Source: Candidatus Competibacteraceae bacterium
GTDB lineage: Bacteria; Pseudomonadota; Gammaproteobacteria; Competibacterales; Competibacteraceae
Direction: 5' to 3'
DNA: 64,000 bases
Assembly: GCA_003989085.1 (NCBI GenBank)
Contig: RXIV01000005.1
Span: forward strand, 1 to 64,000
Positions 15,802-24,176 of the stretch are shown here, piece after piece. Position 1 is the first letter of the stretch, and the number at the start of each line of letters is the position of its first letter. The position numbers and the translations under genes were made by a program. Below the pieces are notes generated by a model that saw only the letters and a list, made by a program, of their open reading frames with translations, made no database searches and had not been told where the DNA came from.

Positions 15802-17088
15802 TCAGCGCAAATTCTTCGGCACGAAATCCCGGAGGGGGCTGCCGACATAGACCTGCCGAGGCCGGTAAATGCGCGATTTGGGATCGTCGTGGATTTCCTT
15901 CCAGTTGGCGATCCAGCCGGGCAGGCGGCCCATCGCAAACATGACGGTGAACATGCTCACCGGAATGCCCATCGCCCGCAGGATGGTGCCGCTGTAGAAG
16001 TCCACATTGGGATAGAGCTTGCGTTCGATGAAATACGGATCGCTCAACGCTACTCTTTCCAGTTCCCCGGCGATATCCAGCAACGGATCGTTGATGTGCA
16101 TTTTCGCCAGCATCTGGTCCGCCGCCACCTTGAGGATCTTGGAGCGCGGATCAAAGTTCTTGTAGACCCGGTGGCCGAAGCCCATCAGCCGCAATTTGGA
16201 GTCCTTGGCTTTCACCCGGCTGACATACTCCGCCACGCTCATCCCCGACTGGCGGATAAACTCCAGCATTTCGATCACCGCCACATTGGCGCCGCCATGC
16301 AACGGTCCCCACAACGCGCAGACCCCGGCGGCGCAGCTGGCGAACACATTGGCTTGGCTGGAGGCCACCATCCGCACCGTACTGGTCGAACAATTCTGCT
16401 CATGATCCGCGTGCAGGATCAGGAACAGATTCAGGGCGCGGGCCACTTCCGGGGTCGGCTCATACTCCTGATAGGGAATCGAGAACATCATATGCAGGAA
16501 GTTCTCGCAGTATTTGTAATCAGTGCGCGGATACACCAGGGGCTGACCCACCGACATCTTGTAACTGGCGGCAGCGACGGTGCGTACTTTGGAGATGATC
16601 CGGGCGGCGGCCCGCTCCAGCGTCTGATCGTCATCGATCTCCATCATTTCCGGCTCGTAGCAACTCATGGCGTTGATCATCGCCGACAGGATCGCCATCG
16701 GATGCGCATGGGGCGGAAAGCCATGAAAGTGATTACGCAGGCTCTCGTGCATCATCTGGTTTCGGGTCAGCAAAGCGCTGAAGCGGTCCCGATCCTCTGG
16801 ACCGGGCAACTGGCCCCAGATGACCAACTGGGCGGTTTCCACAAATGAGCTGCTTTCCGCCAGTTTCTCAATCGGGATGCCGCGATAGCGCAAAATACCT
16901 TGATCACCGTCGATATACGTGATGGCCGACTTGCAGGATCCGGTGTTGCCGTAGCCGTCATCCAGGGTGATATAGCCGGTACGGTCGCGCAGGGCGCTAA
17001 TGTCAATAGCCAGTTCATTTTCGGTTCCCTCGACCACCGGGAATTCGTGGGACTTTCCATCCAATTCAATACGGCAGGTGTGGCTCAT
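15802..17088 (-). CDS. gltA: Citrate synthase (type II, hexameric)
   Basis: A 428-residue citrate synthase, condensing oxaloacetate and acetyl-CoA as the first step of the TCA cycle in the cytosol. The catalytic triad is intact: H264 in GPLHGGAN, H306 in [13 protein letters not shown] and D363 in NVDFYSG. The ~40-residue N-terminal beta domain and the Cys/Arg-rich region mark the large, NADH-regulated Gram-negative form. Strongly biased codons and full length indicate a housekeeping gene. It ends ~75 bp upstream of the PLP enzyme start and lies on the same strand. Confidence 0.98.
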   Translation of the reverse strand: MSHTCRIELDGKSHEFPVVEGTENELAIDISALRDRTGYITLDDGYGNTGSCKSAITYIDGDQGILRYRGIPIEKLAESSSFVETAQLVIWGQLPGPEDRDRFSALLTRNQMMHESLRNHFHGFPPHAHPMAILSAMINAMSCYEPEMMEIDDDQTLERAAARIISKVRTVAAASYKMSVGQPLVYPRTDYKYCENFLHMMFSIPYQEYEPTPEVARALNLFLILHADHEQNCSTSTVRMVASSQANVFASCAAGVCALWGPLHGGANVAVIEMLEFIRQSGMSVAEYVSRVKAKDSKLRLMGFGHRVYKNFDPRSKILKVAADQMLAKMHINDPLLDIAGELERVALSDPYFIERKLYPNVDFYSGTILRAMGIPVSMFTVMFAMGRLPGWIANWKEIHDDPKSRIYRPRQVYVGSPLRDFVPKNLR

Positions 17089-17290
17089 GGCTTATGGCTC
17101 CGTAGGTCTGGAAATGCTAGTGAGTGTCTTGGTTTATGGTGCGGAGTCGTGGTCATTCCGCGGGCCGCCGCCAGCCGGATTCAAGGCGGGCCGGCGCTGC
17201 TCGCCCGGTGGCCGGTGAGGCTCTTCGGGCATCCTGCGTGGCTGATTATATCGTGGTTTATCCGGTGGTGCGCTGCGACGCAAGGTTGAG

Positions 17291-17935
17291 TCAGTTGGCG
17301 CTAACGGTTCGATGATGCCGCCAGTATTCAATGACGCCCGGTAGGATCGACAGGATAATGATCGCCAGAATAACCAGGGTAAAATTTTGCCTGACAAAGG
17401 GCAGATTGCCGAAGAAATAGCCGCCATACAGGAACGAGGCGGTCCAGGCGATGCCGCCGGCTACGTTGTACCGCAGAAAGTGGCGGTAGCTCATGCTGCC
17501 GGCCCCAGCCACAAACGGGGCGAAGGTGCGAATGATCGGCACGAAACGAGCGATGATGATGGTTTTGCCGCCATGCCGCTCAAAAAACTGATGGGTGCGG
17601 TCCAGATATTCGCGCTTGAGGATACGGGCGTTGGCGCTAAATACTTTTTCACCGAAATAATGCCCAGCAGCGTAATTGACCGTATCGCCGAGAATAGCGG
17701 CAACGGCGACCAACAGGAATAGGCCGTGGATATTCATTGAGCCGACAGCGGCCAGCGATCCGGCGGCGAACAGCAGCGAATCACCGGGTAAAAAGGGCGT
17801 TACAACTAACCCGGTTTCACAGAACACGATTAAGAACAGAATGGCGTAAATCCAGCCGCCGTATTGGTTGGCTATGATCGTTAAGTGCTGGTCCAGATGG
17901 AGAAAAAATGACAGTAGATCGGCAAAAAAATCCAT
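17291..17935 (-). CDS. DedA-family inner-membrane protein
   Basis: A 214-residue DedA/SNARE-associated (PF09335) protein, likely a lipid flippase or proton-coupled transporter. Signature segments are [20 protein letters not shown] (residues ~41-60), the [19 protein letters not shown] motif with the conserved membrane Asp, [20 protein letters not shown], and [20 protein letters not shown]. All helices and the re-entrant loops are present. It is a lone gene between citrate synthase and a small hypothetical protein. The 200 bp on its downstream side (17089-17290) contain no convincing gene. Confidence 0.92.
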   Translation of the reverse strand: MDFFADLLSFFLHLDQHLTIIANQYGGWIYAILFLIVFCETGLVVTPFLPGDSLLFAAGSLAAVGSMNIHGLFLLVAVAAILGDTVNYAAGHYFGEKVFSANARILKREYLDRTHQFFERHGGKTIIIARFVPIIRTFAPFVAGAGSMSYRHFLRYNVAGGIAWTASFLYGGYFFGNLPFVRQNFTLVILAIIILSILPGVIEYWRHHRTVSAN

Positions 17936-18003
17936 GAGGAAGCGCCTGTGGGTTCAACTGCAAAATTTACGATTTCCGGCAAGATCGGATCACGGGGTTC
18001 AGG

Positions 18004-18249
18004 TCAATCAGCGCAATTGCACCATAGCTCTGTTTCGAGCTGCGGAGCGCCAAGATAACCGCCGCGTCGCAATGCCGGTTCTGCTGCGGACGGCCAGCGC
18101 AACAGTTCTATTTCCCAGGGGGCAACCACCTTCCCCGTGGCGTCGGTCAAAACCGGTGCCGAGCCGGCCACGTCCAAGTTCAGGCGATGCAGTGTCACCC
18201 CGTCGCGGGCCAGGATGTCAGCAGAATCCTCCGTAGCGGACTGAATCAT
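18004..18249 (-). CDS. Small hypothetical protein (81 aa)
   Basis: An 81-residue soluble acidic protein with no motif I recognise. Its sequence contains VLTDATGKVVAPWEIELLRW in the middle. The ATG at 18249 has GGGAG 8 bp upstream, supporting real translation. It ends with a Cys-containing tail (ETELWCNCAD). It lies 70 bp beyond the DedA start on the same strand and divergent from the next plus-strand gene. Confidence 0.6.
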   Translation of the reverse strand: MIQSATEDSADILARDGVTLHRLNLDVAGSAPVLTDATGKVVAPWEIELLRWPSAAEPALRRGGYLGAPQLETELWCNCAD

Positions 18250-18368
18250 CGAAGCGTCTCCCGAAGTGATTGTCTAAGCTCATACTATAACCGCTATCAC
18301 CGGAACGTCAGGCGCAAAGCGCGGCGTTTCCAACCGCAACCAGAACGGAGATCAAGGAGATCAACACG

Positions 18369-18917
18369 GTGCAGATTAACAGCGCATTGCACAATCAGGC
18401 GAACAGGCGCTGCCGGTGGCCGGCGTTCATCTTGGCGGGTGGGCTACTAAGCGCCGCCAGCATGGCGGAAGCCGCCTGGACCGCCGCTATCATGCCTGAC
18501 CCGCTCACCCGCCAGCCACGCTGCCTGCTCAGCAGCGACCCGCAAATGAGCTCGGACGGCTACGATTCGACTCCGGTGACGCTGGTGTTCAATGGGAGCA
18601 GCCTGCTGGTAGTGACCGAATCGGAACTGGATACGTCCTTCGCCGATCTGCAACTCACAGTGGATAAGGAACCGCCTCTCCATAGTGACCAGTTGGCTCG
18701 TAAAAAAATGGGCCTGATTTTCGATCAGGATATTCCCGGCCTGATCAAGAAACTACGGGCCGGCAAACAGGCTACGGTCTATCTGCGGTTCTGGCCGACC
18801 TGGCCGGCGACTCAGTCGTTTCCAGTCACCTTCAGTCTGGCCGGCTTCAGCAAGGCGGACGACAGCCTGACTCAGGGTTGCCAACCGCCTGCCGGGGCCG
18901 CTCCGCCGTCCCGCTAA
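18369..18917 (+). CDS. Hypothetical exported protein (182 aa)
   Basis: A 182-residue protein starting with GTG at 18369, chosen because AAGGAG lies ~9 bp upstream. The N-terminus (NRRCRWPAFILAGGLLSAAS) is a signal sequence, cleaved near MAEAA at about residue 37. The mature part has no recognised domain. It contains one CLLSSD, an acidic middle and a closing GCQPPAGAAPPSR, so two Cys could pair. It precedes the haem-sensor gene by 75 bp and may be co-transcribed. Function unknown. Confidence 0.65.
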   Translation: MQINSALHNQANRRCRWPAFILAGGLLSAASMAEAAWTAAIMPDPLTRQPRCLLSSDPQMSSDGYDSTPVTLVFNGSSLLVVTESELDTSFADLQLTVDKEPPLHSDQLARKKMGLIFDQDIPGLIKKLRAGKQATVYLRFWPTWPATQSFPVTFSLAGFSKADDSLTQGCQPPAGAAPPSR

Positions 18918-18966
18918 AATCAACCATCAATGGCCGCTCCGCCGTCCCGCTAAAATCAACCATTAA
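18898..18966 (+). repeat. 36-bp tandem duplication over a gene end
   Basis: A 36-bp unit starting CCGCTCCGCCGTCCCGCTAA occurs at 18898-18933 and again at 18934-~18966, nearly perfect. It duplicates the last codons and stop of the preceding gene into the spacer before the haem sensor. Likely a recent slippage event. Confidence 0.85.
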
Positions 18967-18991
18967 TCACTAACTGCCGAGGAGTCCGCTC

Positions 18992-19864
18992 ATGGGTTTG
19001 CGTATGAAGTTCAATCTGGTGCTGCTGCTGGCGTTCGCCATCGGCCTGGTGCTGGCCGGCTATATGTCCGATCAAATCCTCAAGCAGAACGCCCGTGAAG
19101 AAGTCCTCCAGAATGCCCGAATTATGATGGGAAGCGCATCGGGCGCCCGCACCTACACCGCTGAACACGTCAAACCGTTGCTGACCCTCCAAATGAAGCG
19201 GCAATTCCTGCCGGAAACCGTATCGGCCTACGCGGCGGGGCAGAGCTTCAAGGCGCTGCGAACTCAATTCCCTGATTACACTTACAAGGAAGCAGCGCTT
19301 AATCCGACCAATCCCAATGATCGGGCCAGCGACTGGGAGGCAGACATCGTCCAGGAATTCCGCAACAACGCGGAGCGCAAGGAATTGATCGTTGAGCGCA
19401 ACACGCCAACCGGGCGAATGCTCAATCTGGCTCGGCCACTGGGGATTCACGATGAGGGTTGCCTGACCTGCCACGGCAAGGTCGAAGATGCGCCCAAAAC
19501 CATGACCGATATTTATGGGGTCAACAACGGTTTCGGCTGGAAGCTGAACGAAATCATCGGAGCGCAGGTAGTGACCGTACCCATGTCGGTGCCGCTGGCT
19601 CGGGCGCAACAAACTTTCACCACCTTCATGATCCTGCTGGGTGCGGTCTTCGTACTGCTGTTGGCGCTGCTTAACCTGCTACTGCATTTCGTGGTGATCC
19701 GGCCGGTGGTGCGAATGGCCGGTATCGCCACCGAAGTCAGTATGGGCAAACCGGATGTGCCGGAATATGTCCGTCAGGGCGGGGATGAAATCGCCTCTCT
19801 GTCCCAATCGTTCAACCGGATGCGGCTCAGTCTGGAAAACGCTATGAAGATGCTGGGTGAGTAA
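18992..19864 (+). CDS. Haem-binding membrane sensor: DUF3365 (Tll0287-like) plus HAMP
   Basis: A 290-residue inner-membrane protein with TM1 at residues ~8-28. A periplasmic DUF3365/Tll0287-like domain (~40-195) contains a c-type haem motif C157-L-T-C160-H161-G. TM2 is at ~207-232 and a cytosolic HAMP domain runs to ~285 (VIRPVVRMAGIATEVSMGK). There is no output domain in the chain. A Ser/Thr kinase gene starts 4 bp downstream, so the sensor may signal to it through HAMP contacts (inference). Redox or gas sensing is the family expectation. GAGG precedes the ATG. Confidence 0.87.
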   Translation: MGLRMKFNLVLLLAFAIGLVLAGYMSDQILKQNAREEVLQNARIMMGSASGARTYTAEHVKPLLTLQMKRQFLPETVSAYAAGQSFKALRTQFPDYTYKEAALNPTNPNDRASDWEADIVQEFRNNAERKELIVERNTPTGRMLNLARPLGIHDEGCLTCHGKVEDAPKTMTDIYGVNNGFGWKLNEIIGAQVVTVPMSVPLARAQQTFTTFMILLGAVFVLLLALLNLLLHFVVIRPVVRMAGIATEVSMGKPDVPEYVRQGGDEIASLSQSFNRMRLSLENAMKMLGE

Positions 19865-19868
19865 AGCG

Positions 19869-21254
19869 ATGAGTGGCAACGGCAACCTCAGCGGAACCCA
19901 GCCGCCCGGCATTGGCCGCTATCGCATTCTCAATATCCTTGGGCGCGGTGCGATGGGGGTCGTGTACCTGGGTTACGATGAAGCCATCGACCGGCAGGTC
20001 GCGATTAAAACCATTCACCGCCACTTGCTGGATGACGAAGGCGGCCAGGAATGGCTGGAACGGTTTCGCCGTGAAGTCCGGGCGGCGGGCCGTTGCCTGC
20101 ACCCCAATATCGTTACTGTGTTTGAATACGGGGAGATAGACCTTGCGCCCTATATCGTCATGGAATATGTACAGGGTCGGGAATTGCGCGATTACCTCAA
20201 GGAACGGCAGCCGCTGCCGCTGGCCAACGCCGTCGCGATTATTGTGCAGGTGTTGAACGCACTCGGTCACGCCCACGCTCAGGGGGTGGTGCATCGAGAC
20301 ATCAAGCCAGCCAACATCATCGTGCTGGCTGACGGTCAGGTCAAAGTCACTGATTTTGGCATTGCCCGACTGGATACGGGCAGCGACCTGACCCAAGTGG
20401 GGATGATGGTCGGTTCGCCCAGCTACATGGCCCCGGAGCAGTTCAGCGATCAGCATGCTGATCGCCGCGCTGATCTGTACGCCACCGGCGTTGTGCTATT
20501 TGAATTGCTGACCGGGACACGGCCATTCTCTGGGCGCAATGCCAGCGAATTGATGTATCAGGTTCTCCACGAACCCCATCGGCGACTCACACAGTTGAAT
20601 CCGGCGCTGCCAGTAGAGCTGGACCCGGTGCTGGACCGGGCGCTGGCGAAAGCTCCCAATCAGCGATTTCAAGAGGCTGGCGAGTTCATTGCTGCGCTGG
20701 AGGGCTTGAAGCTGGTGGAGCGTGAGGCGGCGATGGATGGCGCTACCGTGATCCGCATTGCCCCTGTCCAAACCCCGGAACTACCGGCCAATACAGTGCC
20801 GGGCTGGGATGCGGCTCTCTTAGCCCAGGCCGAGCAGTTTCTGATCGAGACCCTGGGGCCGGTTGCCCGAGTGCTGGTGCGCCGAACCGCTTTACAAGTC
20901 GGCAGCCCGGCGGAACTCATCCAGCAGTTGGCCGCAGCGATTCCCAACGAGCAGGAACGGTTGCGGTTTCAGCGGCGGATGCGGGTAGCCACCGGTGGGA
21001 CGGCTACGGCGACCGGCATGGGTTCGTCGATGTCGCGCAGCCAGATGAGCGCGGCGATGGGGCCATTCGAGCAGGAAACGCTGGAGGCTGTTCGGCAGCA
21101 TTTGACGGTTTATCTTGGCCCTATTGCCAAAGTGCTCATCAAGCAAATTGCCGGCAAGGCCCGCAGTCTGGAAGACCTCTACCGGCAACTGGCCGAACAG
21201 ATTCCTACCGCTGCCGACCGGGCAGCGTTCCTTAAGAAGCTTCCCAGCGAATGA
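19869..21254 (+). CDS. Ser/Thr protein kinase with duplicated C-terminal DUF8082-like domains
   Basis: A 461-residue soluble Hanks-type kinase with no transmembrane helix. The catalytic domain (~17-285) has the Gly loop LGRGAMGVVYLG, Lys47, catalytic HRDIKPAN (D144), TDFG (D162) and SPSYMAPEQF. The C-terminal part holds two ~60-residue repeats: AEQFLIETLGPVARVLVRR to ~residue 370, and VRQHLTVYLGPIAKVLIK to the end. This helical module recurs after bacterial kinases. The gene follows the haem sensor by 4 bp, suggesting one signalling unit. I use the ATG at 19869; a GTG 12 bp earlier overlaps the sensor's end. Confidence 0.92.
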   Translation: MSGNGNLSGTQPPGIGRYRILNILGRGAMGVVYLGYDEAIDRQVAIKTIHRHLLDDEGGQEWLERFRREVRAAGRCLHPNIVTVFEYGEIDLAPYIVMEYVQGRELRDYLKERQPLPLANAVAIIVQVLNALGHAHAQGVVHRDIKPANIIVLADGQVKVTDFGIARLDTGSDLTQVGMMVGSPSYMAPEQFSDQHADRRADLYATGVVLFELLTGTRPFSGRNASELMYQVLHEPHRRLTQLNPALPVELDPVLDRALAKAPNQRFQEAGEFIAALEGLKLVEREAAMDGATVIRIAPVQTPELPANTVPGWDAALLAQAEQFLIETLGPVARVLVRRTALQVGSPAELIQQLAAAIPNEQERLRFQRRMRVATGGTATATGMGSSMSRSQMSAAMGPFEQETLEAVRQHLTVYLGPIAKVLIKQIAGKARSLEDLYRQLAEQIPTAADRAAFLKKLPSE

Positions 21255-21539
21255 ATGTCCCTGTTTTATGAATTGCGCGAAAAATATTGGCCTTCGGGTC
21301 TGGGATGGACTGTGCGGCAAGCGAAGTTCATATTCTTGCTAGTTATGCTGAATTCACCGGCTATCATTAATTACGCCACCGATGTTTTGGCTGTTTGGCA
21401 ATTTGAAACGCTGGCAACACCCAGCATTGCGCCTGACCCGATCCATTCCCGCAAGCTGTTTTGTATTTCGTGCGTTGAATGGTGGGTGTTGGCTGTTGGG
21501 CCTCCGTGTTCGTCTGTTTGGGACTCGCTTCTCCGATGA
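21255..21539 (+). CDS. Doubtful small ORF between kinase and caspase-like gene
   Basis: A 94-residue frame starts at the ATG directly after the kinase stop. It has no recognised domain, codon choice differs from its neighbours, and the second half looks like translated spacer. The first ~45 residues (MSLFYELREKYWPSGLGW..., then a short hydrophobic stretch) could be a small coupled protein. I see nothing else in the 340-bp gap. Confidence 0.22.
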   Translation: MSLFYELREKYWPSGLGWTVRQAKFIFLLVMLNSPAIINYATDVLAVWQFETLATPSIAPDPIHSRKLFCISCVEWWVLAVGPPCSSVWDSLLR

Positions 21540-21592
21540 AAGCGACTTCAGCACCCATAAAACTCAGTTCGTTCTCTGATGGAGGTTGAACT

Positions 21593-22549
21593 ATGAACGG
21601 TTTCATCATGGCCCCATCCCACAATAAGCCCGGCGGCCACGACGCTACGGGGGCTTTCCATATCGGAGCTGCGGGGTTTCAAAAAATCCACTCGCTGCCT
21701 CCTTGGGTGCGCTTCGAGAATACTGCGGACAGTAAAACCGCCGATGCCAAGGGGTTCCTGAAGATAATCCAGGACCAGCCCGGCGGCTGGGACGTTTTCG
21801 CCTATTTTGGCCACGGCGACTCCAACGCTTTGGGGTCGGCTGACATTCGCGGTCGCAAAGGATCCACCACCTTGGCCAATGTTCTCCGGCCCAAGTGCAA
21901 CACTGGCGTTATCATCATGCTGTACGCCTGCAATACCGGCGCTCCCGGCGGTTTCGCCGAATGGTTGGCCGAGGATCTCGCCAGCGTTCACGCCACTGTC
22001 TACGCCCATGTACCTCCCCCAGGGCATACCTTTCAGAACGCCAATGTAGTCGTCTACCCTGGTGGCGCACCGGTCATCCCGCGCCATTCCTCCCTTTGGC
22101 GCGACTGGTACCGGGACATGCACGCCACAGGCAACGAGCTGTGGGCGCGCTTCCCCTTCATGACCGCGAAAGAACTGGAAGCGGAGTTGACGGCCCCCGA
22201 ATACCTGATGGGTCGTTGGGAAGTCGGCAGTAAGGCGGCTGGGAGCTGGCATGAAGTTTTCTTCGGCGACATGAGCGTTGTCCGAACCGACAGTGTTAGC
22301 CGCTACACCGTCCGCGACCGTGGTGAGTGGTCCGTGGCGCGCCACCTACTGATCATCAATTGGGCAAACGGCGACAGAGAGGAATGGAAGATTCCCCTGA
22401 GCCCGCAACACCAGGCCGTCAGACAGACCGGTGGCGAGGGAATGAAAGTCCTCAGCGCCAAGCGAATTGAAGCCCCCAACATCAATGCGCAGAATCTCTT
22501 CCACGGCCAACTTCACCTCAAGCAATCCAATCTCATCAAGGTCGGTTAA
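21593..22549 (+). CDS. Caspase-fold (clan CD-like) putative peptidase with beta-rich C-terminus
   Basis: A 318-residue cytosolic protein. It shows the spaced His and Cys motifs of caspase-like folds: strand-His in WDVFAYFGHGDS (H74) and strand-Cys in GVIIMLYACNTGAPGG (C113), with an acidic FAEWLAEDL helix after it. A ~100-residue C-terminal region (GRWEVGSKAAGSWHEVFFGD, then GEWSVARHLLIINWANG) looks like a small beta-barrel or lipocalin-like module. GGAGG stands 7 bp before the ATG. It lies downstream of the haem sensor and kinase. Peptidase activity and any link to the kinase are inference; a non-catalytic CHAT-like role is possible. Confidence 0.65.
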   Translation: MNGFIMAPSHNKPGGHDATGAFHIGAAGFQKIHSLPPWVRFENTADSKTADAKGFLKIIQDQPGGWDVFAYFGHGDSNALGSADIRGRKGSTTLANVLRPKCNTGVIIMLYACNTGAPGGFAEWLAEDLASVHATVYAHVPPPGHTFQNANVVVYPGGAPVIPRHSSLWRDWYRDMHATGNELWARFPFMTAKELEAELTAPEYLMGRWEVGSKAAGSWHEVFFGDMSVVRTDSVSRYTVRDRGEWSVARHLLIINWANGDREEWKIPLSPQHQAVRQTGGEGMKVLSAKRIEAPNINAQNLFHGQLHLKQSNLIKVG

Positions 22550-22565
22550 TCGGCGGGAGCCTGTG

Positions 22566-23207
22566 GTGAACATTACGGAGATCTGGCGGTATCCCGTCAA
22601 GACGATGGCCGGCGAGAAGTTGCAGCGGGTCGGCGTAGGTCCTCTTGGCATCGAAGGCGACCGGGTAGTGCACGTCGAGGACGCCAAGGGTCAAGTGATC
22701 ACCTCGCGCTCACATCCGCGCTTTCTGGGCCACCGAGGTTCTCTGGATACTCATGGCGAAGTCAGGGTAGACGGTCGACTGTGGGACAGCCCAGCGGTGG
22801 CCGCCGAAGTAGTGGACATCGCTGGGCCAGGTGCAAAGTTGGTTCGCTTCGACGGCGCTGAGCGTTTCGACATGCTGCCGTTGCTGATCGCAACGGATGG
22901 CGCGATTGCAGCCTTTGGCCACGATTTGCGCCGCTTACGACCCAACCTCGTGATCGGCGGCGTCGAGGGATTGACTGAAGGTGAGTGGCCAGGTGGATGC
23001 CTGCGGATGGGCAACGTACTCATCGGGGTGCGGGATTTGCGTCTGCGCTGCATCATGACCTCCTACGACCCCGACACCCTGGTTCAAGACAAGGAAATCA
23101 CCCGCAGCATCTACCGGCGGTTCGACGGCAAGCTGGCGCTCAATTGCTTCGTGATCGAGAGCGGCGAGATAGCCGTCGGCGACGAAGTGCAGTTCGTGCG
23201 AGGATAG
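22566..23207 (+). CDS. MOSC-domain protein
   Basis: A 213-residue protein with an N-terminal beta-barrel (ITEIWRYPVKTMAGEKLQ) and a MOSC core. The core contains LRPNLVIGG, WPGGCLRMGNVLIGV and the conserved Cys of LRCIMTSYDPDT. MOSC proteins carry sulfur or bind molybdenum cofactor, for example YiiM/mARC-type reductions. A GTG at 22566 has GGGAG 7 bp upstream and fits the family N-terminus; the longer open frame from 22467 overlaps the previous gene. It starts 17 bp after the caspase-like gene, so co-transcription is likely. Confidence 0.85.
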   Translation: MNITEIWRYPVKTMAGEKLQRVGVGPLGIEGDRVVHVEDAKGQVITSRSHPRFLGHRGSLDTHGEVRVDGRLWDSPAVAAEVVDIAGPGAKLVRFDGAERFDMLPLLIATDGAIAAFGHDLRRLRPNLVIGGVEGLTEGEWPGGCLRMGNVLIGVRDLRLRCIMTSYDPDTLVQDKEITRSIYRRFDGKLALNCFVIESGEIAVGDEVQFVRG

Positions 23208-23273
23208 AACTTCACAGAATCGGCAGCACTTCATGGTTGCACACCACGGTAAAGCTTCTCTGAAAAATCAAAG

Positions 23274-23831
23274 ATGACAGAACTCTATATCAGCACCGAT
23301 GTTGAAACGGACGGCCCGATCCCCGGGCCTTATTCCATGCTGAGCGTGGGTTCAGCAGCTTACACCGCCGACAAGAGACTGCTGGCTACATTCAGCGCCA
23401 ATCTCGAAACGCTACCCGGCGCATCCGCCCATCCGAAAACTGCCGCGTGGTGGACTACCCAGCCGGAGGCATGGGCAGCCTGCCGCAAAGACCTTGAAGC
23501 GCCCACCGCTGCAATGACGCGCTATGTCACCTGGCTTAACGCATTGCCGGGCCGCCCGGTTTTCGTGGCCTATCCTGCGGGCTTCGACTTCCTTTTCGTC
23601 TACTGGTATCTCATGCGCTTCGTTGGCGAGAGTCCATTCAGTTACTCGGCATTGGATATGAAATCTTTTGCCATGGCGCTTTTGAAAACCGGCTATCGCG
23701 AGAGCACGAAGCGCAATATGCCTTCACACTGGTTTGATAATTTGCCTCATACGCACATCGCGCTTGATGACGCCATTGAGCAGGGCGCTCTTTTCTGCAA
23801 TATGCTGCACGAAAATCGCGCTTCTGCTTGA
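23274..23831 (+). CDS. DEDD-type 3'-5' exonuclease
   Basis: A 185-residue protein with the DnaQ/RNase T fold. Exo I is STDVETDG (D9, E11), the Exo II region is [15 protein letters not shown] and Exo III is [11 protein letters not shown] with His and Asp. It is probably a stand-alone nuclease acting on RNA or DNA ends with two metal ions. The Exo I motif carries Val-Glu rather than the common Ile/Leu-Glu. Only a weak ribosome site precedes the ATG. It lies 66 bp downstream of the MOSC gene on the same strand. Confidence 0.85.
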   Translation: MTELYISTDVETDGPIPGPYSMLSVGSAAYTADKRLLATFSANLETLPGASAHPKTAAWWTTQPEAWAACRKDLEAPTAAMTRYVTWLNALPGRPVFVAYPAGFDFLFVYWYLMRFVGESPFSYSALDMKSFAMALLKTGYRESTKRNMPSHWFDNLPHTHIALDDAIEQGALFCNMLHENRASA

Positions 23832-23952
23832 GCCACACCGTGTCCACTGGATAGAAAACAGCATCTCACCGAATGCTTCTTCAATGAGATTAAGCGCTAT
23901 ATCACCTAAATGAGGAATGCAAGTCGGGTCGTCGCTGGCTTCCTAAGACCTA

Positions 23953-24028
23953 AATCACGAATGGCTACGGATGACGCGGATTTCACGGATTTTTCCGTGT
24001 CATCCAGCCATCCGCTTAATCCGTGATT
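23953..24028. repeat. REP-like palindromic intergenic element
   Basis: The ends AATCACG and CGTGATT are inverted, and internal blocks GGATGAC / GTCATCC and CACGGA / TCCGTG also pair. The 76-bp stretch can therefore fold into one long hairpin. It lies between the exonuclease and protease genes. The rest of 23832-24176 shows no gene. Confidence 0.7.
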
Positions 24029-24176
24029 CAGATCAGAAAAGGGACGATCCCCCTGCACACAGATGACCTTGCCTTAAGCCTCTCTTAAGCATCGCCGCCG
24101 ACAATGCTGCGCAACGATGGAACTGGAATGGTTCCAATCCCCATCTCAAACTCACGTTGCGCGAGAGGCACTCCCC

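Noticed and set aside
15725..15938. N-terminal extension of the PLP-enzyme frame
   Set aside because: It is antisense to the citrate synthase gene and does not resemble the family; the ATG at 15725 is sufficient.
23832..23950. Possible transposase tail (ECFFNEIKRY) after the exonuclease gene
   Set aside because: Only about ten residues resemble an IS tail, and no inverted repeat or further homology supports it.
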